Notes: generated by a model not told the origin, from the sequence alone. Counted from the stretch's first letter, positions 32,939-42,510 are shown. The stretch: 64,000 bases of DNA from DASYGT01 sp035999365 (GCA_035999365.1 DASYGT010000053.1:1-64000); one strand, 5' to 3'. A program made the numbers and translations.

Positions 32939-33846
32939 TACGCGGCGAGACTCGAACGGATCGCCGCGCGCAACCTGTTCACCGGGCTGGCCAGCCCCAG
33001 CGACTCGGTGAGCTCGGCGAGGCGGTCGGGGTCGCGAGGTTCGACCGCCAGCGAGTCGTCGAGCTGGTCCAGCGGGACGTCTGTCCGCCCGCGCACAGCC
33101 GCGGGCGCGCGCGACAGATAGTCCCGTGCGGCAAGGATCTTCGTCGAGGAACCCGCCGGAAATCCGCTATCGCCGGATTCTGCCGCCGCGACGATCGCCT
33201 CGACGCTGCCGAACCGCGTGACGAGCGCGGCGGCCGTCTTCTCGCCAACCCCGGGCACGCCGGGCAGGCCGTCGCTCGGGTCGCCGCGGAGCACCGCGAA
33301 GTCAGCGTAGTTCGCCGCGGGGATCCCGTATTTGGCCTGCACGTGTGGTGCCTGCATCGGCTCCATCTTGGCTATTCCGCGGCCGGTGTAGCAGACCGTG
33401 ATCCGGTCGGTGGCCAGCGCGAGCATGTCTCGATCGCCGCTCACGATGTCGACGGTGGCCGTGTCGCGTGTCGCGAGTGTCGCCATCACGTCGTCGGCCT
33501 CGAAGCCCTCGGCGCCAGCCACGGCGAGCCCGAAGGCGGTCAGGACATCGAGCAGGATCGGGATCTGCGGAGCCAGCGTGTCGGGGATCTGCTCCGCTCC
33601 GTCAGGCGCTATCCGATGTGCCTTGTACGACGGAACGAGTTCGACGCGAAACGCCGGCCGCCAATCGAGGTCGAGACACGAGACCAGGCGGCGAGGAGTG
33701 CGCCGCTCGATCATCGCCGCAGTCATGTCGAGGTAGCCGCGCACTGCATTGATAGGCCGTCCGTCCGGGGTGGTGACGGATTCCGGTAGCGCGTAGTAGG
33801 CGCGGAAGTACAGATTCGCCGCATCGATCAGCATCAGTTCGCTCAT
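32935..33846 (-). CDS. 5'-3' exonuclease (PolA exonuclease-domain family)
   Basis: A 303-residue stand-alone FEN/PolA-type nuclease that resembles Rv2090. Metal-binding acidic residues are seen in LMLIDAANLYFRAYYA (residue 8), AGAEGFEADDVMATLA (about 111-126), DIVSGDRDMLALA (about 133-145) and the helix-hairpin-helix LRGDPSDGLPGVPGVGEKTAAAL. Such enzymes remove RNA primers and flaps. Convergent with the DUF4333 gene; the LacI gene is 4 bases upstream on the same strand, so the two may be co-transcribed. Confidence 0.88.
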   Translation of the reverse strand: MSELMLIDAANLYFRAYYALPESVTTPDGRPINAVRGYLDMTAAMIERRTPRRLVSCLDLDWRPAFRVELVPSYKAHRIAPDGAEQIPDTLAPQIPILLDVLTAFGLAVAGAEGFEADDVMATLATRDTATVDIVSGDRDMLALATDRITVCYTGRGIAKMEPMQAPHVQAKYGIPAANYADFAVLRGDPSDGLPGVPGVGEKTAAALVTRFGSVEAIVAAAESGDSGFPAGSSTKILAARDYLSRAPAAVRGRTDVPLDQLDDSLAVEPRDPDRLAELTESLGLASPVNRLRAAIRSSLAAY

Positions 33847-33850
33847 GAGG

Positions 33851-34867
33851 TCAGTACACCGACTGCGCGGGGTCGCTGGATCCGCGCACGACCAATTCAG
33901 TGGGCAGCACGACTGCGGTCGCCGCCACGTCGCCCCGGTGGCCGATCACGGCCAGCAGTCGCGTCGTCACGTCGAGCGCCTGCTCGCTCACCGGTTGGCG
34001 CACCGTCGAAAGGTCCATGAGTTCTGCGTTGGCCTGGTCGTCGAAGCCGATCACAGCGATATCCTGCGGCACACGCAGGTGGGCGCGGCGGATGGCTCGC
34101 AGCGCGCCGTAGGCCATCTCATCGCTTTCGGCGAAGATCGCGGTGGGCCGGTCATCCCGTGCCAGTAGCTGTTCACACGCCGCGGTGCCGCCGTCGACAG
34201 TGAAGTAGCCGAGCACCTCCAGCGACGGGTCGACGTCGATGCCGGCGGCCTGGAGGGCATTGCGGTAGCCGGTGCGGCGGTGCAACGGCGGCGTGAAGCG
34301 CATCGGGTCGTCGGTGTCGCCACCGATCAGTCCGATCCGACGATGTCCCAGATCGAGCAGGTGCTCGACGGCCGAGCGTGCGCCTGCTGCGTCGTCGATG
34401 CGGGTCGCTATGAAACCGGGACGGTCGAGGCCCAGAAGTCCGATCGGCGTGTCCAGCGAGTTCAGTGCTGCCAGTTCCTCGTCGGACAACACCAGACTGA
34501 TGACCAGCACCGCGTCGACACGCTTGCGCATCGGCATGACCTCGAAGAATCTCGCGCGCCCCTGCTCGTCGCCGAGGTTGTAGAGCAGAAGGTCGAAGCC
34601 GTTCTTGCGCAACGCCGTCTCGACGGTGTCGATGACCTCGGCAAAGAACCAGCGGTTCACGAACGGAACGACCACACCGACCGTGGCGGTGCGCCCGCTC
34701 GCGAGCCGCGCCGCGAACGGCGACGCCACGTAGTCGAGCTCCCGAGCCGCGCTGAGTACCCGATCGCGGGTTGTCGCCGCGACGTCGGGCAGGCCGCGCA
34801 GCGCGCGCGAGACCGTGGCGATCGACACGCCGGCCAGCCGGGCGACGTCCTCGATGCTCGCTACCAC
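33851..34867 (-). CDS. LacI family transcriptional regulator
   Basis: A 338-residue regulator. The HTH and hinge are at residues 4-58 (IEDVARLAGVSIATVSRALRGLPDVAATTRDRVLSAARELDYVAS), then a periplasmic-binding-like effector domain. No sugar gene is beside it, so its target cannot be named. The GTG start is next to a 62-base divergent gap with the amidohydrolase gene, which may be controlled by it. Confidence 0.87.
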   Translation of the reverse strand: MVASIEDVARLAGVSIATVSRALRGLPDVAATTRDRVLSAARELDYVASPFAARLASGRTATVGVVVPFVNRWFFAEVIDTVETALRKNGFDLLLYNLGDEQGRARFFEVMPMRKRVDAVLVISLVLSDEELAALNSLDTPIGLLGLDRPGFIATRIDDAAGARSAVEHLLDLGHRRIGLIGGDTDDPMRFTPPLHRRTGYRNALQAAGIDVDPSLEVLGYFTVDGGTAACEQLLARDDRPTAIFAESDEMAYGALRAIRRAHLRVPQDIAVIGFDDQANAELMDLSTVRQPVSEQALDVTTRLLAVIGHRGDVAATAVVLPTELVVRGSSDPAQSVY

Positions 34868-34929
34868 GCGGTAACCCCTGTCTTTGCCGTGCTGTAAACG
34901 CTACCGCCCTACGCTGGCACAATCCTGCC

Positions 34930-36444
34930 GTGCGCACCCTCTACCGCAACGGCCGGATCCTCGTCCCGGCCGGGCGGGGGTCCGTCGGTCGCGACACCGC
35001 GATGCTCGTCGAGGGCTCGGACATCGCCTGGGTCGGAGACGAGCGCGACGCGGCACAGGTCAGCCACGAGGCGCACGTAGACCTGGGCGGCGCCCTCGTT
35101 ACCCCCGCCTTCGTCGACGCGCACGTCCATCTGACATCTACCGGACTGGCGTTGACCGGTCTCGACCTCGGCAGCGCGGGTTCCGTGCGCGAGCTGCTCG
35201 ATCACGTGGAGGCGCTCGCTCGCACGTCACGAGGCCGTCCGATCATCGGGGGAGGCTGGGACGAGCGGGCGTGGCCCGAGCAGCGACCTCCAACCCGAGC
35301 GGAACTGGATCGCGCCGCATACGGCGGTGCCGTCTACCTCGCCCGGGTCGACGTCCACTCCGCAGTCGTCTCCTCTGCCCTGCTGGCGGCGACAGAGGGA
35401 GCGGCGGGACTCACCGGGTTCCGGCCCGATGGTTGGTTGACCCGTGACGCGCACGACGCAGCTCGTCGCGCGGCGTACGCCGGCTTGACCCGCGGCCAGC
35501 GCCTCGACGCCCAACGCGGGGCACTGCGGCACGCAGCCGAGCTCGGCATCGCCTGCGTGCACGAGATGGCGGGTCCATCGATCTCCAGCGCGACGGACCT
35601 CGCCGACCTGCTGGAGCTGAGTCGCGCCGAGGCCCTGCCAGAGGTGCTCGGATATTGGGGCGAGCTGTTCGGTGCCGACACTGCCGTCGCACTCGGCGCG
35701 ATCGGGGCTGGCGGGGACCTGTTCTGCGACGGCTCGCTCGGTTCGCACACGGCCGCGCTGCACCGGCCGTACCACGATCACAGCGAGAGCTCCGGTGCGC
35801 TCCGGTACGACACCGCCGACCTCAGTGAGCACCTGCGCCAATGTGCCAGGCACGGGGTGCAGGCCGGGTTCCACGCCATCGGCGATGCTGCGGTCGACCA
35901 GGTGCTCGACGCGATCGACGCGGTCAGCCCCGAGCTGCGCCCCTTCACCCGGATAGAGCACGCCGAGATGGTGGCCGCTCCGGCGCGCGTCGCTGACAGC
36001 GGAGCAGTGGCGTCGATGCAGCCGGTGTTCGACAGCACGTGGGGCGGTTCGCGGGGGATGTACGCGCAGCGGCTGGGTGCCGAGCGTGCGGCGTCGCTCA
36101 ACGACTTCGCCGCACTCGCCGCCGCAGGCGTGACACTGGCATTCGGATCCGATGCGCCAGTGACACCGATGTCGCCCTGGACGGCTGTACAGGCTGCTGT
36201 ACACCCGCACCGCGCCACATCAGGCATCACGCCCGAGGCAGCGTTCCAGGCACACACGTCCGGTGGGTGGGCGGCCGCCGGACGCCCCGGGAACGGCCGA
36301 ATCGAGCTCGGCGCGCCGGCGACCTTCGCAGTCTGGCTGACACCCGGCGAGACAGCCGACCTGCCCGATCTCACGCCGGGCGCCCCACTGCCCACGTGCG
36401 TCCGGACAGTGCGTGCGGGGACGACCATCCACGAGGCCGCGTGA
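34930..36444 (+). CDS. amidohydrolase family 3 protein (YtcJ-like)
   Basis: A 504-residue metal-dependent hydrolase. The metal site DAHVHL is near residues 63-68, GFHAIGDAA near 314-322 and IEHAEM near 342-347; the late FGSDAPVTPMSP gives the catalytic Asp. Substrate is unknown; relatives act on N-acyl or formyl amides. The GTG at 34930 is chosen at the start of homology (RTLYRNGRIL), with CACAAT six bases upstream as a leaderless -10 candidate. Confidence 0.83.
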   Translation: MRTLYRNGRILVPAGRGSVGRDTAMLVEGSDIAWVGDERDAAQVSHEAHVDLGGALVTPAFVDAHVHLTSTGLALTGLDLGSAGSVRELLDHVEALARTSRGRPIIGGGWDERAWPEQRPPTRAELDRAAYGGAVYLARVDVHSAVVSSALLAATEGAAGLTGFRPDGWLTRDAHDAARRAAYAGLTRGQRLDAQRGALRHAAELGIACVHEMAGPSISSATDLADLLELSRAEALPEVLGYWGELFGADTAVALGAIGAGGDLFCDGSLGSHTAALHRPYHDHSESSGALRYDTADLSEHLRQCARHGVQAGFHAIGDAAVDQVLDAIDAVSPELRPFTRIEHAEMVAAPARVADSGAVASMQPVFDSTWGGSRGMYAQRLGAERAASLNDFAALAAAGVTLAFGSDAPVTPMSPWTAVQAAVHPHRATSGITPEAAFQAHTSGGWAAAGRPGNGRIELGAPATFAVWLTPGETADLPDLTPGAPLPTCVRTVRAGTTIHEAA

Positions 36445-36488
36445 CGAGCTCACAGCTACCGGCGGTCGTGGTCCGAGATACTGACCGG

Positions 36489-38081
36489 ATGCAGTTGCCT
36501 GGAGCGCGGCGAGGCGCCCCCGGGGCGCGCTTTCGCGCCCGGTGGGCTGCACTCCTGGCCGTTGCCGGTGGGGGTGCGGGTGCCCTCGCGTTTCCCCGCC
36601 TCGGGCTGTGGCCGCTGGCATTCGCGAGCGTCGCCCTGCTGTCCATCGCCGTCGACGGGCGCCGCAGCCGCACCGGCGCCTGGCTCGGGCTGCTGTACGG
36701 CTTGGCCTTCTTCGTCCCGCTGCTGCATTGGACGGGCGTGTACGTCGGCGCCGCACCGTGGTTGATCCTGGCGGTCGCCGAGGCCGGCTTCTTCGCTGCG
36801 GTCGGTGCGGTCCTCCCGCTCGTCCAGCGGCTGCCGGTCGCGCCGCTGTGGGTGGCGTGCACCTGGGTCCTGCAGGAGCTGCTCCGCGACCGGCTGCCCT
36901 TCGGCGGCTTCCCGTGGGGGCGGCTGGCATTCAGCCAGGCATCCTCGCCGCTGCGATGGTTCGCGGCGGTCGGCGGTGCACCGATGGTGACATTCGCCGT
37001 CGCGTTGTGTGGCGCCGGGCTGGCCCCGCTTGCGCTCGATATGGGCCGCTCACGGCGCCGGGTGGCTCTCGGTGTGCTGGTCGCCGCCTTCGTGCCACTG
37101 ATCGGTGGTCTGCTGGCCTGGCCCCTCGGGCCCGGGGCCGATCGCGCAGGGCGCACAGCGGTGGTTGCACTCGTTCAAGGCAACGTGCCTGACGTCGGAC
37201 TGGCGTTCGAACAGCGAGCACGTCAAGTGCTCGACAACCACATTGCCCAGACGATGAACCTGGCGGCCCGGATCAAGGCAGGCACCGTGCCTCGGCCGGC
37301 CCTCATCGTCTGGCCGGAGAACGCCTCGGATGTCGACCCCTTCGGTGATCAGGCGGCCTTCGCCGAGATCGACTCGACCGTGCGCGCCGTCGGCATTCCC
37401 ATCCTCGTGGGCGCGATCCTCCAGGGTCCGGGTGCCGACCATCGGCGCAACGCCGGCATCCTCTGGTCACCGACATCGGGCCCGGGGGCGCAGTACATCA
37501 AGCGTCACCCCGTCCCCTTCGGCGAGTACATCCCGCTGCGTGGCATCGCCAAACTCGTCACCAGTGACGTCAACCTCGTCAGCCAGGACATGGTGGGCGG
37601 GCACGGCAACGGCCTGCTGCGTGGCGGTCCGTTCCCGGTCGGCGACGTCATCTGCTTCGAGGTCGCCTACGACGACCTCGTTCGCTCGTCGGTCGCCGCC
37701 GGAGCGCAGGTGCTCGTGGTGCAGACCAACAACGCGACCTTCGGGCACACTGCCGAGACATACCAGCAGCTGGCCATGAGCCGGCTTCGGGCCGTCGAGT
37801 CCGGGCGAACCGTGCTGCAGGTGGCGACCACAGGAAAGACCGCAGTGATCGGACCCGACGGCGGGATCCGGCAGGAATCCGGGGCGCTCTTCACGCCGGA
37901 CGTCATCGTCGCCACGATCCCACTGCGCACCGCGCGGACGCCGGCCACCACACTGGGAGCGTGGCCTGAGTACGGATTCGCAGCGTTGGCCGTTCTTGCC
38001 ATCGTGTACACGGTGCGGCCGATCCGCCGCCGCCTGCCCGGGCCCCCGGAGAATGAGCCGATGGAGATGATGGTGTCGTGA
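36489..38081 (+). CDS. lnt: apolipoprotein N-acyltransferase Lnt
   Basis: A 530-residue membrane enzyme that adds the third acyl chain to lipoproteins. An N-terminal part with five or six membrane helices is followed by a nitrilase domain with the Glu-Lys-Cys triad in WPENASD, IKRHPVPFGEYIPL and VICFEVAYDD, and a last helix near the end. GATACT six bases upstream supports the ATG at 36489; a GTG at 36441 that overlaps the upstream stop is the other choice. It overlaps ppm1 by four bases. In M. tuberculosis this protein is fused to Ppm1; here they are separate. Substrates would include the lipoproteins at 10336 and 20691. Confidence 0.9.
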   Translation: MQLPGARRGAPGARFRARWAALLAVAGGGAGALAFPRLGLWPLAFASVALLSIAVDGRRSRTGAWLGLLYGLAFFVPLLHWTGVYVGAAPWLILAVAEAGFFAAVGAVLPLVQRLPVAPLWVACTWVLQELLRDRLPFGGFPWGRLAFSQASSPLRWFAAVGGAPMVTFAVALCGAGLAPLALDMGRSRRRVALGVLVAAFVPLIGGLLAWPLGPGADRAGRTAVVALVQGNVPDVGLAFEQRARQVLDNHIAQTMNLAARIKAGTVPRPALIVWPENASDVDPFGDQAAFAEIDSTVRAVGIPILVGAILQGPGADHRRNAGILWSPTSGPGAQYIKRHPVPFGEYIPLRGIAKLVTSDVNLVSQDMVGGHGNGLLRGGPFPVGDVICFEVAYDDLVRSSVAAGAQVLVVQTNNATFGHTAETYQQLAMSRLRAVESGRTVLQVATTGKTAVIGPDGGIRQESGALFTPDVIVATIPLRTARTPATTLGAWPEYGFAALAVLAIVYTVRPIRRRLPGPPENEPMEMMVS

Positions 38082-38839
38082 GCGAGGTCGAGCGGCAGCA
38101 GCGCGTGCTGGTCATCGTCCCTACGTACAACGAGCGCGAGAACGTCGAGCCGATCGTCGAACGCGTTCTCGACGCCGTACCCCTGGCGAACGTCCTGATC
38201 GTCGACGACGCCAGCCCCGATGGCACCGGCAAGCTTGCCGACGCGATGGCTGAAGCCGACACCCGAGTCAACGTGCTGCACCGCAGCGGAAAGGCCGGGC
38301 TCGGCGCCGCGTACATCGCTGGCTTCGACTGGGGGCTCGATGCCGGCTACGACGTGCTCGTCGAGATGGACGCGGATGGTTCGCACGCCCCGGAGCAACT
38401 TCCGACGCTGCTCACGGCGCTGGGTCGAGCCGATCTGGTACTCGGGTCACGCTGGGTACCTGGCGGCTCGGTGGTGAACTGGCCGCGGCGTCGAGAATTC
38501 CTGTCGAAGGGAGGCAACCTCTATGCACGGCTGGCGCTCGGTATCAATCTGCAGGACGCCACCGGCGGCTACCGGGCGTTCCGACGCGAGGTGTTGGAGA
38601 ACATCGACTACGCGGCCGTCGCGTCGCAGGGCTACTGCTTCCAAGTCGATCTCGCGTGGCGCGCGCTGCGAGCGGGTTACCGCGTGATCGAGGTGCCCAT
38701 CACGTTCGCCGAGCGCGAGCGAGGGGAGTCGAAGATGGACGGCGCCATCGTGCGCGAAGCGTTCGTGCGTGTCACCGAATGGGGTGCAGCGCACCGCGGC
38801 AGCCAGCTTCGGGCCGCGATGCGCCGCGCGAGGGGTTAG
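38078..38839 (+). CDS. ppm1: polyprenol monophosphomannose synthase, Ppm1
   Basis: A 253-residue GT2 glycosyltransferase that moves mannose from GDP-mannose to polyprenyl phosphate, the donor for lipoglycan and protein mannosylation outside the membrane. VIVPTYNERENVEPIVERVL starts the fold, VDDASPDGTG is near residues 46-55, and the metal-binding EMDADGSH near 96-103. There are no C-terminal membrane helices, as in the catalytic domain of mycobacterial Ppm1. The GTG start overlaps lnt as GTGA, consistent with a working pair. Confidence 0.93.
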   Translation: MSEVERQQRVLVIVPTYNERENVEPIVERVLDAVPLANVLIVDDASPDGTGKLADAMAEADTRVNVLHRSGKAGLGAAYIAGFDWGLDAGYDVLVEMDADGSHAPEQLPTLLTALGRADLVLGSRWVPGGSVVNWPRRREFLSKGGNLYARLALGINLQDATGGYRAFRREVLENIDYAAVASQGYCFQVDLAWRALRAGYRVIEVPITFAERERGESKMDGAIVREAFVRVTEWGAAHRGSQLRAAMRRARG

Positions 38840-38867
38840 CGCGAGGGGTTAGCCGGAGCGAACCTGT

Positions 38868-39215
38868 TCAGGCGCTCTTCTGGCCACGGCGGGCGCGCAG
38901 CACGTCGAGGCGTTCGGCGAGGACTTCCTCGAGATCGGCGATCGTGCGCCGTTCCATGAGCATGTCCCAGTGCGTGCGCGGCGGCTTGACCTTCTTGGCC
39001 TCCGGTGCGGGGCCGTCGACGAGCAGCGCGGGAAGGCCGTCAAGGCGGCACTCCCACGTCGTCGGAAGTTCAGCCTCTTCGGAGAACGGGACGACGAACT
39101 CGTGGCCGCGGGGGCAACGGTAGGCCGCGATGTTTCGCGGTGCGGGTTCGGTGCCGTACTCGGTCTCGTAACTGACCGCGCCCAGCCGACTGCCCCGCAA
39201 TGTTCGATCTGCCAT
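38868..39215 (-). CDS. rbpA: RNA polymerase-binding protein RbpA
   Basis: A 115-residue transcription factor that binds group 1 sigma factors and helps open promoters. The N-terminal tail with RTLRGSRLGAVSYETE, the core with YRCPRGHEFVVPF and TTWECRLDG (the CxxxH ... C metal-like site), and the C-terminal sigma-interaction part KPPRTHWDMLMERRTIADLEEVLAERL are intact. The ATG at 39215 has AGGAGG with 8-base spacing. Same neighbour (ppm1) as in M. tuberculosis. Confidence 0.96.
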   Translation of the reverse strand: MADRTLRGSRLGAVSYETEYGTEPAPRNIAAYRCPRGHEFVVPFSEEAELPTTWECRLDGLPALLVDGPAPEAKKVKPPRTHWDMLMERRTIADLEEVLAERLDVLRARRGQKSA

Positions 39216-39387
39216 GGTGGGGACCTCCTGGGCAAACTGACCAAATTGCTGATGGATCGTGCGAATTAGTTGCATCCTGAACAACGACTGTGCTCATGGG
39301 ATGATTCCCTGATGGTCGCGGGCATAACCCTGCTACTGTGCCCGACCCTCAGTGCGATGCCAGATCCGTTAAGTCTTGGAGCCTCCG

Positions 39388-39864
39388 TTGCCTCGACCGC
39401 GCCACCGCTCTGCCCGTTCCGATGCCGCTACTACTACTCACGGCGTGGGGGGCGATTCGGTTCCGTCCAGGCGTGCAATACCTAACGCACGCACAGTTGC
39501 CGTCGGGATCGGTCTCGCTCGCATCGCCATCGGTGCCGTGTTCTTCGCGGCTCCGGTGACGGCCCTGCGCATCGTCGGTGCCGACAGCGCCACCGCGACC
39601 CGTGTCACGTGGCTGAGCCGGATGACTGCGGCGCGCGACGCCGTTCTGGGCGCCGGAACCACGCAGTCGGCGCTCGCCGGCGGGGGTGCCGGCTGGCTGC
39701 TGGCCGGCGCCGTGTCCGACGCTGTGGACGCCGTTGCGCTCGCGCAGGCCGTACGCGAGCGCCGGGCCGGCGGCATCGGGGCGACGGGCATGGTCGCTGC
39801 CGCGGTGGGCACCTCGGCGCTCGGCCTGTGGGCAGCGCTCGGCTCACGCCGGCGGGGCCGCTAG
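39388..39864 (+). CDS. small membrane-associated hypothetical protein
   Basis: About 158 residues, unrecognised. A polar N-terminal 35 residues is followed by Ala/Gly/Val-rich hydrophobic stretches (near residues 40-60, 95-110 and 130-150) with a conserved-looking ATRVTWLSRMTAARDAVLGAG loop. A DUF4267-like family relation is possible but not certain. The TTG at 39388 is chosen because GGAG (39378-39381) is 6 bases upstream; a GTG/TTG further on is possible. It is divergent from rbpA across 172 bases that hold their promoters. Confidence 0.55.
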   Translation: MPRPRHRSARSDAATTTHGVGGDSVPSRRAIPNARTVAVGIGLARIAIGAVFFAAPVTALRIVGADSATATRVTWLSRMTAARDAVLGAGTTQSALAGGGAGWLLAGAVSDAVDAVALAQAVRERRAGGIGATGMVAAAVGTSALGLWAALGSRRRGR

Positions 39865-39867
39865 CCG

Positions 39868-40794
39868 TCAGGTGATCGTCACGGCGGTGACGTAGTAGGC
39901 GCCGTCGGCTTCCTTCGCCGTCGTCACGGACACCCGGATCGAAGCGTCCGTCGACCGGAACGCGATGACGCTCGCGTTCTGGTCGGATGTGACGGGACCG
40001 AACAACTTGCCGCTCAGGCGCTGCGTCACCGCCAGCGGGACCTGGTCGTGAAAGACGCAGCTCTGCGCGGCCTGAGGCTCCCCGATCTCAGCAAGCCCCA
40101 CGTAGGTGGACGCGACGCCGAAGCTGCTCGTCGATCCGGAGCACAATCCCGCCGCGCCGCCGGGGAGGTTCGTCGGCAGGACCGGCGTACGCGCCGAGCC
40201 GGCCGTGACCGGCGAACCCTGCGACGGCACGCCACCACTCGGCATACCGGCGGCCGAAGCGCCAGGCGCTGTCGCGATTTCCCGGCTGAAGCACACCTTC
40301 CACGAGCCGTTCTCCTTGACGACCGGGAACTTCTCCGTGCTCGGTGTCCACGTCTTGGACGTGGCGAACGTCGCCGCGACGAACCGGACGCCGTTCGCCG
40401 TCGACTCGTCGCCGATCTCGTACGTCGTGATGCGGCCCGAGCTCTGCAGATGCGATACCTGACCGATCGCCCGATCGCCGGCGCACAGCACTGCCTCGGC
40501 GCTCTTGACGTCGTTGTGCATACCTGCGTCGAGCAGGGCCTTGACCGCCGACTGGGGCGTGCTCGCTGTGCTCGATCCGGGCGAGAGCAGCGTGTACGCC
40601 AGCACCGCCGCCGTGGCGGCAACCACGGTCACGGCGCCGCCGATCAACCCGAGCCGGCGACGACTGCCCTTGGCTGCGGCCGGCTTCGACGCCGGGGAAG
40701 GGGTGGTCGCATAGGGCGGCGGCGGCGCATATTCCGGTAGCGGCGCATATTCCGGTGGTGGCTCGGGGGCCGGTGAGGTGTACTCATCGACCAT
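39868..40794 (-). CDS. Pro-rich single-pass membrane protein of unknown function
   Basis: A 308-residue protein. The first 40 residues are Pro/Tyr/Ala-rich (PEPPPEYAPLPEYAPPPPYATT), then KGSRRR precedes one membrane helix (near 50-70). The rest is outside the membrane, with a domain of about 100 residues (SAVKALLDAGMHNDVKSAEAVLCAGDRAIG ... ENGSWKVC) that resembles the SnoaL/DUF4878-like fold, a Ser/Pro linker and a second domain. Two likely disulfides. Its ATG overlaps the stop of the acyl-CoA ligase gene (ATGA). Confidence 0.65.
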   Translation of the reverse strand: MVDEYTSPAPEPPPEYAPLPEYAPPPPYATTPSPASKPAAAKGSRRRLGLIGGAVTVVAATAAVLAYTLLSPGSSTASTPQSAVKALLDAGMHNDVKSAEAVLCAGDRAIGQVSHLQSSGRITTYEIGDESTANGVRFVAATFATSKTWTPSTEKFPVVKENGSWKVCFSREIATAPGASAAGMPSGGVPSQGSPVTAGSARTPVLPTNLPGGAAGLCSGSTSSFGVASTYVGLAEIGEPQAAQSCVFHDQVPLAVTQRLSGKLFGPVTSDQNASVIAFRSTDASIRVSVTTAKEADGAYYVTAVTIT

Positions 40795-42413
40795 CAGTGC
40801 AATTCTCCGCGCAGCAGCTTTCCGGTGGCGTTGCGGGGGAGCGCGTCGACGAACTCGACGTCGCGCGGCACCTTGTGCCGCGCGAGGTTCGAGCGGACGT
40901 GCGACTTGACGTCTTCGGCACTCACCTGTTGGCCGTCGCGTATCACGACGAATGCCTTGAGCCGCTGGCCGAAGTCGGCATCCTCCACGCCGATCACTGC
41001 CGCATCGGCCACTGCCGGGTGCTCCACGAGAAGGTTCTCGACCTCGGCGGGGAACACGTTCTCGCCACCGGAGACGATCATGTCGTCATCACGGCCGTCG
41101 ATGAACAGCAGGCCGTCGTCATCGAAATGGCCGACGTCGCCGGACGACAACAGCCCGTCGATCTCGTTCTTCGTGCCGCCCCCGGTGTACCCGGAGAACT
41201 TCAGACCACTTCCGACGAAGACACGCCCGATCGTGTTGGCGGTGCTCACCTGCTTGTCGTTGTCGTCGTACAACCGCACAACGCAGCCGACAGGGGCCCG
41301 ACCGACGGTGCCGGGCTTTCTGCGCCAGTCCTCCGGGGTCGCGACTGTCGCCACGGCGACCTCCGTCGATCCGTAGAGGTTGTAGATCACGTCACCGAAC
41401 AACTCCATCGCCCGGTTGCCCACCTCGGGAGGCAGCGCCGAACCGGCACAGAAGATGATGCGCAACGCGCTGGTGTCGTAGCTGCGGATGACCTGTTCAT
41501 CGAGATTGAGCAGGCGCTGCAGCATCGTGGGCACGACCACCAACGCCTCGGCCCGGTGCTCGGCCAACGCCGCCAGCGTTGCCTCGGGATCGAAACGCCT
41601 GCGCAGGATCGTCGTCGAACCGAGAGCGATCGTGAGCAGGAACTGCGACAGGCCGGTTCCGTGGAACAGTGGCGCGCCGAAGAAGGTGCGTTCGCCCGGC
41701 CGCAACGGAATCCGATCCAGGAACTGCGCAGCCGCGAACGGTGAGTTGACCTGCCGGGGCGCACCCTTCGGTGTTCCGGTGGTGCCGCTCGTCAACAGCA
41801 CGAGGCCGCCAACTGTGCGCGGTCGCGGCAACTCCTCGGTCGGCGCGCTCGCGATGAGCTCCTCAAGTGTCTCGTGCTCGGTCGGCGCGTCGTCGACCCA
41901 TGCCAGGTACCGCGGGATCGATGTCGGAACCTCACCGAGGATGTCGGTGAACTCGACGTCGTACACCAGTGCGGAGACCCCTTCGCGCTCGGCAACCTGC
42001 GCGAATTGCGGCTTCGCGAATCCGGTGTTCATGAGCAGCGCTCTCGCGCCGAGCTTGTTCACCGCGAACATGGCGTCGACAAGCCCGCGGTGATCTCGAC
42101 AGAGCAGTGCCACCACAGAAGTGTCATCAAGACCGCGCTTCTGCCAGGCACGGGCCAGCGCATTGGAACGCTCGTCGAGCTGCCGGAAGGTCAGCTCACC
42201 CAGCTCGTCGACAAGGCCCAGGAAATCTGGATGGCGTCGTGCAGCGATCCGGGTGGCAGCACCGACCATGCCGCGCTGTCGCATGTCGAGCAGCGCGCGG
42301 ACCATCTCGTCCGGCCGGCTCACCGGAGCAAGCCCGGATCGCCTCAGAACGTCAGCCTCGCGAAAGGTGACGGGCAGCCGGCGCAGCTGCACGACAGCGT
42401 TCTCGACCTTCAT
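40794..42413 (-). CDS. AMP-dependent acyl-CoA synthetase (FadD2/FadD12-like)
   Basis: A 539-residue long-chain type ligase. The P-loop LLTSGTTGTPKGAPR is near residues 200-214, YNLYGSTEVAVAT near 342-354, SSGDVGHFDDDGLLFIDGRDDDMIVSGGENVFP near 424-456 and the A10 lysine in PRNATGKLLRGEL at the C-terminus. The ATG at 42413 has AGGGGG upstream. No KstR-type operator is seen nearby, so it is probably not part of the steroid regulon. The downstream partner is the Pro-rich membrane protein. Confidence 0.86.
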   Translation of the reverse strand: MKVENAVVQLRRLPVTFREADVLRRSGLAPVSRPDEMVRALLDMRQRGMVGAATRIAARRHPDFLGLVDELGELTFRQLDERSNALARAWQKRGLDDTSVVALLCRDHRGLVDAMFAVNKLGARALLMNTGFAKPQFAQVAEREGVSALVYDVEFTDILGEVPTSIPRYLAWVDDAPTEHETLEELIASAPTEELPRPRTVGGLVLLTSGTTGTPKGAPRQVNSPFAAAQFLDRIPLRPGERTFFGAPLFHGTGLSQFLLTIALGSTTILRRRFDPEATLAALAEHRAEALVVVPTMLQRLLNLDEQVIRSYDTSALRIIFCAGSALPPEVGNRAMELFGDVIYNLYGSTEVAVATVATPEDWRRKPGTVGRAPVGCVVRLYDDNDKQVSTANTIGRVFVGSGLKFSGYTGGGTKNEIDGLLSSGDVGHFDDDGLLFIDGRDDDMIVSGGENVFPAEVENLLVEHPAVADAAVIGVEDADFGQRLKAFVVIRDGQQVSAEDVKSHVRSNLARHKVPRDVEFVDALPRNATGKLLRGELH

Positions 42414-42423
42414 CGTTCCCCCT

Positions 42424-42449
42424 GCCGGATGATGCTGCCGGATGATGCT
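42424..42449. repeat. 13-base tandem repeat in a divergent promoter
   Basis: Two perfect tandem copies of GCCGGATGATGCT lie 11 bases upstream of the acyl-CoA ligase start and before the alpha/beta hydrolase gene. It could be a small duplication or a regulator site. Confidence 0.6.
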
Positions 42450-42498
42450 GCTGGGCATCCTGTCATGGGCTCGACGCCGCCGCTGGATGACCGCCCAT

Positions 42499-42504
42499 TA
42501 CCTT
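42499..42504 (+). promoter_or_regulatory. -10 element for leaderless alpha/beta hydrolase
   Basis: TACCTT ends six bases before the ATG at 42511, which supports that start over longer in-frame ones at 42442 and 42487. Confidence 0.45.
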
Positions 42505-42510
42505 GTCGCC

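Noticed and set aside
42424..42449. remnant of a mobile element
   Set aside because: Only a 13-base tandem duplication, with no inverted ends or transposase nearby.
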